64,000 bases of DNA from Methylosinus sp. Sm6 (lineage in GTDB: Bacteria; Pseudomonadota; Alphaproteobacteria; Rhizobiales; Beijerinckiaceae), in assembly GCF_019802345.1 (NCBI RefSeq), contig NZ_JAINDZ010000005.1:1-64000 (forward strand), read 5' to 3'. Shown here piece by piece: positions 47,624 through 54,630 of the stretch. Each line of letters opens with the position of its first letter. Position 1 is the stretch's first letter. Both the position numbers and the translations under genes were made by a program. The notes beneath the pieces are model-generated. The model had not been told where the DNA came from and searched no databases. It saw only the letters and a list, made by a program, of their open reading frames with translations.

Positions 47624-48280
47624 TCAGCGCATCAGGGTGATATTGGCGCCGTCGAGCACGGCGTAATCGAAGCGCGCGTCGGTGACGATCGCGCCCGTGA
47701 AGCTCGCGGATGTCAGAACCGCGTGGGTCATATTGGCGCGGGTGAGATCAGCCCCGTCGAAATTGGCTTCGGGCAGCTCCGCCCGGACGGGAACCATTCC
47801 CTGGTTGGCGGGGTCGGCGCCGAGATCGGCGTCGGTCAGCTTCGCCCTGGTGAACTTCACGCCCCGTCCGCCGCCGATGATGCGCGCGCGCGTCAAATTC
47901 GCGCCGGTGAAGTCGGCGTTGTCGAGCAGAGCGGCATAGAGCGTCGCGCCATGGAGATCGGCACCGCGGAAATTCGCGTTCTGCAGCTCGCTGCGCGTGA
48001 AATTCGCTCCCGTCAGATCGGCGCCCGCGAGATCGGCGTTGGTCAGGCGCGCCGAAAAGAAATCCGCGCCGGAGAGATCGAGTCCGTGGAGGTCGGCGCC
48101 GGAGAGATCGCGGTCGGCGAAGTCGGCCGGGCCGTCCTTGCGCTGCGCCAGACGCTGCTCGATCTCGGCGCGCGTCAGCTCGGACGCGGCGGCGGCGAGC
48201 GGGAGAAAGCAGCAGAGAGTGACGAACGATCGGAGCGCGAGCGGCGTTCGACGTCGTGACGATGGCGGCGTTTCTTTCAT
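47624..48280 (-). CDS. Exported pentapeptide-repeat protein
   Basis: After a signal peptide (TPLALRSFVTLCCFLPLAAA, then ASE) come about thirty A(D/N)LxG-type pentapeptides, for example ADLHGLDLSGADFFSARLTN and ADLAGADLTGANFTRSELQN, interrupted once near GADPANQGMVPVRAELPE. They form a right-handed square beta-helix. Role unknown; some relatives mimic DNA, but this one is exported. The ATG at 48280 gives 218 residues and a normal signal; an ATG at 48313 is also possible. Confidence 0.9.
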   Translation of the reverse strand: MKETPPSSRRRTPLALRSFVTLCCFLPLAAAASELTRAEIEQRLAQRKDGPADFADRDLSGADLHGLDLSGADFFSARLTNADLAGADLTGANFTRSELQNANFRGADLHGATLYAALLDNADFTGANLTRARIIGGGRGVKFTRAKLTDADLGADPANQGMVPVRAELPEANFDGADLTRANMTHAVLTSASFTGAIVTDARFDYAVLDGANITLMR

Positions 48281-48369
48281 GAACAGGGACCATCGACCGC
48301 GCGATCGACCCATGCAATGGGAGAGATTTTCCCGAGCAAGGGAAAAACCGGAAGCAGGCGGCGACGGCT

Positions 48370-49404
48370 TCAGGCCGCGGCGCGCGCCGCCTCCTCGATC
48401 ATGCGCGCCGTGTCCTCCCAGCGCGGAAGCGCGCCGGCGGCGGTCCAGGAGGCGTCGGCGAGCTGCGCGCGCAGCTCGTGGTCGACGAGGACGAGGCGCA
48501 GGGCGGCGCGCAGCGCTCGCCGATCTCCGGGAGGAACTTTCAGCGCGGCGGCGTCGGGAATGGTTTCGGCCGCGGCGCCGCCCGTCGTCGTGATGATCGG
48601 CAGGCCGCGCGCCAGCGCGTCCGCGAGCGCCATGCCATAGCCTTCATAGAGCGACGACGAGACGAAGACATTGCTTTTCGCATAGAGCGCGGCGATCTCG
48701 GCTTCCGGCAGCGCGCCCGTCAGAACGACGCGCCCGGCGAGGCCGGCCGCGTCGATCCTCCGGCGCAGCGCGGCGGCGGTCGCCGTGTCGGCGCGCAGGC
48801 TGCCGGCGATCGTGAGGCGCCAGTCGAGATCGGCGAGATCGGCGAGCGCGTCGACGAGCAGGTCGAAGGCCTTTCGCGGAATGATCGACCCGACGGCGAG
48901 CAGCGCCGGCGCGCTCCCCGAACCGCGCGCGCGCGGCGCTTCATCCGTTCCCGGCGGAGCGACGATGATTTTATGTGGCGGCGCGCCGAAATCGGCGGCG
49001 AGCAGCGCGGCCGTATGGGCGCTGGTGACGATGACGCGGGCGGCGAGGGCGAGCGCCTGTGTTTCGCTGTCGCGCAGCGCCGCGGCGACTTTCGCGTCGA
49101 GTCCCGTCTCGAGGCAGAGCGGGTGATGGCAGAGCGCGACGATCGGCGCGCCGATCCGGCCGATCGCGGCGGCGGGCAGCGCGCCATAGGCGAGCCCGTC
49201 GATCAGCACGACGTCGCCGTCCCGCCGCGCGTCCTCGATCGCCGCGACGGCGGCGGCGGCATCGGCCGCGCTCGGATGCGGAAAGGCGCCGGGCAAAGCC
49301 AGATGGGTCGCGCCGGGAAGCGCCGCCAGCACGCGCCGATCATAGCCATAGCCGCCGCTCGGCGTCTCGATGTCGCCGGGGACGGCGAACAGAATGCGCG
49401 TCAC
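48370..49404 (-). CDS. GT4-type glycosyltransferase
   Basis: A 344-residue GT-B retaining glycosyltransferase. The N-terminal domain begins MTRILFAVPGDIETPSGGYG; the sugar-nucleotide site has VGSIIPRKAFDLLVDALADL near residues 170-189 and the EX7E-type segment SSSLYEGYGMALADALARGL with LPIITTTGGAAAET. Acceptor unknown. The start overlaps the pterin synthase-like gene by 4 nt, so the two are coupled with the dehydrogenase-like gene in one unit. Confidence 0.9.
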   Translation of the reverse strand: MTRILFAVPGDIETPSGGYGYDRRVLAALPGATHLALPGAFPHPSAADAAAAVAAIEDARRDGDVVLIDGLAYGALPAAAIGRIGAPIVALCHHPLCLETGLDAKVAAALRDSETQALALAARVIVTSAHTAALLAADFGAPPHKIIVAPPGTDEAPRARGSGSAPALLAVGSIIPRKAFDLLVDALADLADLDWRLTIAGSLRADTATAAALRRRIDAAGLAGRVVLTGALPEAEIAALYAKSNVFVSSSLYEGYGMALADALARGLPIITTTGGAAAETIPDAAALKVPPGDRRALRAALRLVLVDHELRAQLADASWTAAGALPRWEDTARMIEEAARAAA

Positions 49405-49799
49405 ACCGGCCCCTCGAACCAGGCGCGGGCCACATGGCTTTCGTGCAGCGTGACGCGGATGCGGGAGACGCCGTCGCCGCCCGGCCCCAGCGCGCCCGTG
49501 CGCGCGGCCTCCGCCATGGCGTCGAAAATATGCTTCGACAGAAATTCGGTCGTGGTCTGCTTGCCTTCGAATTGCTCGAGCTCGTCGAGATTGCGATAGG
49601 CGAGGGGGGCGAGCGTCGCCTTCAGCGCCTCATGGGCGCGGCCGATGTCGACGACGACGGCGTCCTCGGTCAGCGCCTCGCGGAAGAAGGCGACGTCGAC
49701 GACGAAGGTCGCGCCGTGCAGCCTCTGCGCCGGGCCGAACAGCTCTCCGCGGAAACTATGGGCGATCATGATGTGGTCGCGCACCTCGACGGCGTACAT
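49401..49799 (-). CDS. 6-pyruvoyl/6-carboxytetrahydropterin synthase-like protein
   Basis: The 132-residue protein has the PTPS/QueD fold signature: IAHSFRGELFGPAQRLHGAT with zinc ligands H14 and H28, then GRAHEALKATLAPLAYRNLD and a C-terminal IRVTLHESHVARAWFEG. In active QueD/PTPS the middle motif is C-x3-HGH; here the catalytic Cys is missing and the second His of HGH is Ala. The enzyme may therefore do a different reaction on a pterin or related substrate. It lies between the dehydrogenase-like and glycosyltransferase genes. Confidence 0.88.
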   Translation of the reverse strand: MYAVEVRDHIMIAHSFRGELFGPAQRLHGATFVVDVAFFREALTEDAVVVDIGRAHEALKATLAPLAYRNLDELEQFEGKQTTTEFLSKHIFDAMAEAARTGALGPGGDGVSRIRVTLHESHVARAWFEGPV

Positions 49800-49811
49800 G
49801 GGCTGTTTCCT

Positions 49812-50783
49812 TCAGTAGCGAAAAAGAGTGGCGAGGCCGCCCGCGCCGGGCGCGAGCACGCGCGGCAGCTCCTGCGGCGCGTTTTCGAAGGCGATCTCCT
49901 CGGTGATCAGCGCGTCGAGGCGCGGGTCGGCGAGCAGCTCCAGCGCCTTGTCGAGGCGGCGCGCATAGCTCCAGCGCGGTCGCCGCGAGGGCGCCACCTG
50001 TCCGACCTGCGAGGAGAGGAGACGCAGCCGGCGGACATGAAAGGCGCCGCCGAGCGGGGCGGCGACCGCGCCCGCGCCGTGCCAGGAGAGCTCGACGACG
50101 GCCGCCTCGGGCCCGGCGGCGTCGAGCGCGAGAGCCAGCCCTTCCGACGAGGCGCTGGCGTGGAACACCACATCGGCGTCTCCGCCGGGCGCGAAATCTC
50201 CGGCCGAGGCGAAGCGCGCGCCGAGGCTTTGCGCGATATCGCCGCGCGGCTCGCGGTCGACGACCGTGACCTCGGCGCCGGGCAGGCGCGCGGCGAGGGC
50301 GGCGACGAGCAGGCCGAGCACGCCGGCGCCGACGACGATGATGCGATCGCCTGGTCCCGCGCCCGAATCCCAGAGGCCGTTCAGCGCCGTCTCCATATTG
50401 GCCGCGAGCGTCGCGCGGCGTGGCGGCACGTCGGCGGGGACGCGCCGCAGCATGTCGAGTGGCGCGACGAAGCGGTCCTGATGCGGGTGGAGGCAGAACA
50501 CGATCTCGCCGAGGCGCTCCCGCGGACCCTCTTCGATCGCGCCGACGGCGCAATAGCCGTATTTCACCGGAAAGGAGAATGCCCCTTCTTGAAAGGGCGC
50601 GCGCATCCGCGTCCATTCGGAGGGCGGAACGCGGCCTTCGAAGACGAGCCGCTCGGTGCCGCGGCTCACCGCGCTCCACGACGTCCGCACGCGCGCCTCG
50701 CCCGGGCCGAGCGGCGGGAGCGGCGTGCTGCGGATCGCGGCGGCGCGCGGCGCTTCGTGCCAGAGGGATCGCGCGTCAGTCAT
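49812..50783 (-). CDS. Zinc-type alcohol dehydrogenase-like (MDR) protein
   Basis: A 323-residue medium-chain dehydrogenase with an NAD(P)-binding Rossmann motif VVGAGVLGLLVAALAARLPG near residues 148-167. The catalytic-zinc site is not normal: the GHE motif is replaced by KYGYCAVGAIEEG, so it may lack the catalytic zinc. It is the first gene of a three-gene unit with the pterin synthase-like and glycosyltransferase genes, only 12 nt before the former. Substrate unknown. Confidence 0.87.
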   Translation of the reverse strand: MTDARSLWHEAPRAAAIRSTPLPPLGPGEARVRTSWSAVSRGTERLVFEGRVPPSEWTRMRAPFQEGAFSFPVKYGYCAVGAIEEGPRERLGEIVFCLHPHQDRFVAPLDMLRRVPADVPPRRATLAANMETALNGLWDSGAGPGDRIIVVGAGVLGLLVAALAARLPGAEVTVVDREPRGDIAQSLGARFASAGDFAPGGDADVVFHASASSEGLALALDAAGPEAAVVELSWHGAGAVAAPLGGAFHVRRLRLLSSQVGQVAPSRRPRWSYARRLDKALELLADPRLDALITEEIAFENAPQELPRVLAPGAGGLATLFRY

Positions 50784-50815
50784 ATCTAATCTATAAACTT
50801 AGTCTTGCCTTTAGG

Positions 50816-50880
50816 CTAGGGCGCTTCCGATCGAACGGAGTCGTTCGATCGATCAGAATTCGCTCCAAATCTAAAAAAGC
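50816..50880 (-). repeat. Dispersed GATCGATCGAACGA repeat, copy 1
   Basis: Read on the minus strand: GCTTTTTTAGATTTGGAGCG, AATTCTGATCGATCGAACGA, then CTCCGTTCGATCGGAAGCGC. The same order of elements recurs at 53101-53168 on the plus strand. GATCGAACG and CGTTCGATC can pair in a hairpin. It fills the gap upstream of the dehydrogenase-like gene. Confidence 0.8.
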
Positions 50881-50900
50881 GTCGGCTGCGGCCGCGCGGC

Positions 50901-51182
50901 TCACCCCGCCTTGCGGCAGACCCGGCGGGTGATGTGACCGCGCACGCCATAGCCTTCGTCGATCTCGACCTCGACCGTCCTGCATCGATCCTCGGCCGAG
51001 GCGTCGCGCTGCATCTTCGCGACGGGCGCCGGATTTGCCGCGGTCGGCGTCGCGAGGCCGCGGGCGAGCAGCGCCTTGCCTGCCGAAAGGCCTGCGATCA
51101 CGGCGAGCAGAGCCAGCGACATCCGCACGGCGGAGCCGATCTGGACGGGACGAGAAGCAAGTTCGGTCATGGCGAAGGTCAT
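50901..51182 (-). CDS. Small membrane-anchored hypothetical protein
   Basis: A 93-residue protein with one N-terminal hydrophobic helix (VRMSLALLAVIAGLSAGKAL) followed by an Ala/Pro linker and a small domain CRTVEVEIDEGYGVRGHITR ending RVCRKAG. The two cysteines may form a disulfide in the periplasm. I do not recognise the family. It is divergent from the Rieske gene. A second in-frame ATG at 51170 could be the start. Confidence 0.65.
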   Translation of the reverse strand: MTFAMTELASRPVQIGSAVRMSLALLAVIAGLSAGKALLARGLATPTAANPAPVAKMQRDASAEDRCRTVEVEIDEGYGVRGHITRRVCRKAG

Positions 51183-51369
51183 GGACTTTCCCCCCGGGTC
51201 TCGGCGCGGGCTCCGCGGCCCGCCGTCAATTCGTCTATGACTGGGCTTCTAAGCCTCGGGCGGGCAGGCGAGCGTGCGCTGGCGCACAGTCCGCGCCGCT
51301 GCGGCTGCGGCGCCGAGATTGCTTGGCCCCGAGCAGTCTTTGGAACGGCTGTAAGCAACAGGAGGCGGT

Positions 51370-51807
51370 ATGGAGCCGGTTCGCGAAATCTTCGCCGTTT
51401 GCCACGTGAACGACGTCGCCAAGCGGCGGGCGGTCGGCTATGTGCTGGCCCGCGTCAACGAGGAGGGGAAAACCGTTCCCTTTCCGATCGTCATCGTCCG
51501 TCATGTCGGCAAATATTACGCCTATGTGAATCGCTGCCCGCATCAGGACAGTCGGCTCGACTTCGAGCCGAAATCCTTTTTCGATCCGACGCAGCGCTTC
51601 CTGCTCTGCGGCAAGCATGGCGCGCAATTCGACATTCCGACCGGCGTCTGCAACGACGGCCCTTGCGTCGGCGCGCAACTCGAGAAAGTCGAACTGGTGA
51701 TCGACGAGGAGGAGGTGTGCATCGCCGGCGTGCAGATCGCCGAAGAGGACGGCCTCGACCGCGAGGAGAAGGATCTTTATCCGGAAGTCGTCATCACTTC
51801 CGACTGA
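51370..51807 (+). CDS. Rieske [2Fe-2S] ferredoxin-like protein
   Basis: A 145-residue soluble protein with the Rieske cluster motifs CPHQDSRLDF and LLCGKHGAQFD, i.e. Cys-x-His and Cys-x2-His, as in the small subunit of nitrite reductases or ferredoxins of aromatic dioxygenases. The spacing between the two motifs is longer than usual by about ten residues (EPKSFFDPTQRF). No oxygenase or reductase partner lies nearby. The start ATG at 51370 follows ACAGGAGGCGGT, a good ribosome-binding site. Confidence 0.92.
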   Translation: MEPVREIFAVCHVNDVAKRRAVGYVLARVNEEGKTVPFPIVIVRHVGKYYAYVNRCPHQDSRLDFEPKSFFDPTQRFLLCGKHGAQFDIPTGVCNDGPCVGAQLEKVELVIDEEEVCIAGVQIAEEDGLDREEKDLYPEVVITSD

Positions 51808-52040
51808 GCGGGGTCGGGACGTCGCAGGTTCGGCGCGCCGAACCTGCGCGCAACTCGCCTCGCCCTTCCGGCGGGTATAGACCGGCAATATTTCAGAATT
51901 GCCAGACATGACCTAGACAAATAACCCGGTCATTGTAATCGAACGATGTATCGACGAATTTTTTGCTGGTGGATGCAAGGTCTAGGTAAGGCTCTCGCCC
52001 GAATTTCCTGCGTCGTCTCCCCTCGGGAAGGAGAAGCAGA

Positions 52041-52946
52041 ATGACGATATCGAGCCTCAACTCTTCACACGCGTTGACTTCACTCTATCAACAAACCAAG
52101 ACCGACAAGGATCTCGAGAAGTCCATCACCGACTTGGCGGCTCAGGCGGCGGGCGCGGCCAGCGGCTTGCAGCAAGCGGGATTTTCGCCCGCGTCCGATC
52201 CGGCCGGGATGAGTTCGTTTCGCGATTCCGCCTCAGATGGTCTGGCGGGCGTTCTCGCGCAGATCGACGCTTCTTCCTCGGCCTCGGGCGCGACGGCGTC
52301 GAGCCGGCAATCCAGCGCGAGCGGCGCGTCCTCCTTCGCTTCGGCGGTCGCGGCGCTGCTTCAGTCGGTCCAGTCCGGAGACACGGAGGCGGCGTCCTCG
52401 GCGGCTGCGAACATGCAGACGCAATTGGCGGCTCTGACCGGATCGAGCGAGTCCGACGCCGTCGAGCAATCGGGGTTCCTCACCGATCTTCAATCGCTGG
52501 TCTCGGCCGTGCAGTCTGGAGATTCCAGCGGCGCTCAGACCATCGCGAGCGGGATCGAGAGCCATCTGAGCGCGCCGCCTCCGCCTCCGCCTCCGCCTCC
52601 GGCAGACGGTGGTTATGCATCGTCGAGCGCGACCTCCGACTCCTCGTCGACGGCGTCGTCCTTCGTCTCCGATCTCGCCACTTTGCTCGATGCGGTGCAG
52701 TCGGGCGATGCTTCCGCGGCGAAGTCCGCGGCGACGAGCCTCGACGGCGACCTCGCCGCTCTGCTCGGAACCTCCTCGACCGAGCAGGCCAGCGACGCCT
52801 CGTCCTCCTCTTCGTCCTCGTCTACGATCATCGACGATCTGAGATCGCTGATCGCGCAAGCCCAGAACGGCGACACGAGCGCCGCGCAATCGAGCGTCGA
52901 CGCTTTCCTGAAGGATTTGCAGGCGCAGGGATCTCGGCGCGGCTGA
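52041..52946 (+). CDS. Unrecognised Ser/Ala-rich protein with four degenerate repeats
   Basis: This 301-residue protein resembles no family I know. It is rich in Ser, Ala, Asp and Gln and has four degenerate units of about 35 residues: SFASAVAALLQSVQSGDTEA, GFLTDLQSLVSAVQSGDSSG, SFVSDLATLLDAVQSGDASA and TIIDDLRSLIAQAQNGDTSA, each continuing with an AA-rich helix to L-x3-L. A run of nine prolines lies between units two and three and Ser runs between units three and four. The N-terminus has no signal peptide; MTISSLNSSHALTSLYQQT is reminiscent of flagellar-type or other non-classical secreted proteins. A strong ribosome-binding site (GGAAGGAG) precedes the ATG. Confidence 0.82.
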   Translation: MTISSLNSSHALTSLYQQTKTDKDLEKSITDLAAQAAGAASGLQQAGFSPASDPAGMSSFRDSASDGLAGVLAQIDASSSASGATASSRQSSASGASSFASAVAALLQSVQSGDTEAASSAAANMQTQLAALTGSSESDAVEQSGFLTDLQSLVSAVQSGDSSGAQTIASGIESHLSAPPPPPPPPPADGGYASSSATSDSSSTASSFVSDLATLLDAVQSGDASAAKSAATSLDGDLAALLGTSSTEQASDASSSSSSSSTIIDDLRSLIAQAQNGDTSAAQSSVDAFLKDLQAQGSRRG

Positions 52947-53062
52947 CGCGGCCGCTTCGCGCGGACCTGATCAAAGTCGAGGCGCCGCGCCTCGTTCGGC
53001 GTCTCGCCTTTCTGCGTCCGGTGGCGGGAATTAGGGTTCCCGTTCGTCGTAATTTCTGCTTA

Positions 53063-53108
53063 GAGCAGTTGTCGATCCGAATGGATCGACAACTGCTCCA
53101 GCTTTTTT
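53063..53108 (+). terminator. Strong hairpin terminator
   Basis: GAGCAGTTGTCGATCC (53063-53078) and GGATCGACAACTGCTC (53083-53098) are perfect 16-nt inverse copies with a GAAT loop, followed closely by TTTTTT at 53103-53108. It would terminate transcription from the repeat-protein gene. Confidence 0.9.
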
Positions 53109-53168
53109 GATTTCGAGCGAATTCTTTGATCGATCGAACGAGTCCGGTCGATCGGAGAGTGCTCGAGA
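53101..53168 (+). repeat. Dispersed GATCGATCGAACGA repeat, copy 2
   Basis: GCTTTTTTGATTTCGAGCGA, ATTCTTTGATCGATCGAACG, then AGTCCGGTCGATCGGAGAGT. It matches the copy at 50816-50880 in inverted orientation and follows directly on the strong hairpin at 53063-53098. Confidence 0.8.
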
Positions 53169-53233
53169 CGCCGGTCGATTCTCAGGGCCGCGGCCGTCCC
53201 CTCGGCGCGTCCGGCGTCAGACGGAGGGAGCCG

Positions 53234-53938
53234 ATGAAGAAGGCGCTTGTCCTGCGGCATGTGGCGTTCGAGGATCTCGGCTCCTTCGCCGAGCCGCTCG
53301 CCGAGGCCGGATATGGCGTCCGCTATGTCGAGGCGGGACGCGATGCGCTTCCCGCCGACGCGGACGCGGCCGATCTGCTCATCCTGCTCGGCGGCCCGAT
53401 CGGCGTCTACCAGAGCGACGATTATCCTTTTCTCGCCGACGAGATCGCCCTGTTGCGGCGCCGCCTCGCTCGGGACGCGCCGACGCTGGGCGTCTGCCTC
53501 GGCAGCCAGCTGATGGCGACGGCGCTCGGCGCGAAAGTGTTTCCCGGCGCGGCGGGCAAGGAGATTGGTTTCGCGCCGATCGCGCTGACGGCGGACGGCG
53601 CCGAGAGCGCGCTCCGCGAGCTGGTCGAGCCGGAGGCGGAGGTGCTGCACTGGCACGGCGACACCTTCGACTTGCCGGCCGGCGCATGTCGGCTCGCATC
53701 CTCCCGGCTGTACGAGAATCAGGCATTTGCGGTCGGCCGTCGCGGCCTCGCCCTGCAGTTTCATCCCGAGGTCGAAGCGGAGGGCCTCGAGAGTTGGCTC
53801 ATCGGCCATGCGGCGGAACTCGCGGCGGCGAATGTCTCTGTGCCCGCCCTCAGGGCCGATGCGGCGGAGAAGGCGCCGGGCCTGCGCGTCCGCGCGCGGC
53901 GGTTCCTGTCGCGCTGGCTGCGCGAGATCGCCCTTTGA
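53234..53938 (+). CDS. Class I glutamine amidotransferase-like protein
   Basis: The 234-residue protein is a stand-alone class I glutamine amidotransferase domain. The nucleophile Cys lies in LGVCLGSQLMATALG (near residue 90) and the catalytic His/Glu pair in ALQFHPEVEAEG; LLILLGGPIGVYQSDDYPFL precedes them. Related proteins are annotated as GMP synthase-like amidotransferases, some of which act on gamma-glutamyl compounds. The ATG at 53234 is preceded by CGGAGGGAG. Substrate unknown. Confidence 0.92.
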   Translation: MKKALVLRHVAFEDLGSFAEPLAEAGYGVRYVEAGRDALPADADAADLLILLGGPIGVYQSDDYPFLADEIALLRRRLARDAPTLGVCLGSQLMATALGAKVFPGAAGKEIGFAPIALTADGAESALRELVEPEAEVLHWHGDTFDLPAGACRLASSRLYENQAFAVGRRGLALQFHPEVEAEGLESWLIGHAAELAAANVSVPALRADAAEKAPGLRVRARRFLSRWLREIAL

Positions 53939-53984
53939 GGGCGAGACCCGGCGGCGTCGGGGACGCCGCCGGGCGAGGGCGCGC

Positions 53985-54443
53985 TCAGCCGCGCACCGAC
54001 ACCTTGCGGAACGGGTTCTCGTGATTGGTCTGGAACACGTGGCCGAATTCCGTCTTCGCCCACTCGACCGTCTCGGCGGCGCCGAATGTCACCGAGGTGA
54101 TGGTGAGCGGGAAATCCTTGGTCGCCGAAACGCTCGCGAGCTTGATCTCCGTCGCTCCCGGGCCGGCCGAAAGATCGGCCACCGGCGCGCCATCCGCCTT
54201 CGACAGGCGCGCCCAGCCGGGCGTGCCGATCGCCGTCGCGATCACCGTCCCCTCGGCGAACGACGCCGCGTCGCCGTTGAAGGCCGGCGAGGCGAAAGTG
54301 AAGGTCGCGAGCGCCTCGCTGCGGGTGATCGCATGGTCCGGACCCACCGGACGGCCGGTCGAGTATAGGACCAGTTTTCCGCCGTCGAGCGCCGCCTTGA
54401 TGTCGTCGAGCGTCGCCGACGCGAAAGCCTCCGCCAGTCTCAT
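53985..54443 (-). CDS. Phage-like hypothetical protein
   Basis: The 152-residue protein starts MRLAEAFASATLDDIKAALD and continues GGKLVLYSTGRPVGPDHAIT, the pattern of small proteins found in phage and prophage structural regions. It has no cysteine-, membrane- or catalytic motif. A strong AAGGAGGAG precedes the ATG at 54443. No other phage gene is near, so it may be a leftover of a prophage or a domesticated gene. Confidence 0.7.
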   Translation of the reverse strand: MRLAEAFASATLDDIKAALDGGKLVLYSTGRPVGPDHAITRSEALATFTFASPAFNGDAASFAEGTVIATAIGTPGWARLSKADGAPVADLSAGPGATEIKLASVSATKDFPLTITSVTFGAAETVEWAKTEFGHVFQTNHENPFRKVSVRG

Positions 54444-54574
54444 ATCGCCTACTCCTCCTTCGCTAGGCATGCCGTCTTTGCGACAAAAGCGACATGCGGA
54501 AAGGACTTTTGGGCAGAGGGTCGCAATAGTCGTGCCGACAATCTCATGATTACGCGCGAAGCGGGCGGAGAAAA

Positions 54575-54630
54575 ACGAGCGAGCCTTCAGGCGCGCTCTC
54601 GAAGCCCATCAAAATCGATGACGCAGGCCA
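54575..54630 (-). repeat. Dispersed 3'-end repeat, copy B
   Basis: Directly after the mrcA stop, read on the minus strand: TGGCCTGCGTCATCGATTTT, GATGGGCTTCGAGAGCGCGC, CTGAAGGCTCGCTCG. It matches copies at 5890-5944 and 62454-62510 in sequence and in place relative to the stop codon. Confidence 0.8.

Noticed and set aside
48281..48313. Upstream ATG as start of the pentapeptide-repeat gene
   Set aside because: The later ATG at 48280 gives a standard signal peptide; both remain possible but the later one is simpler.
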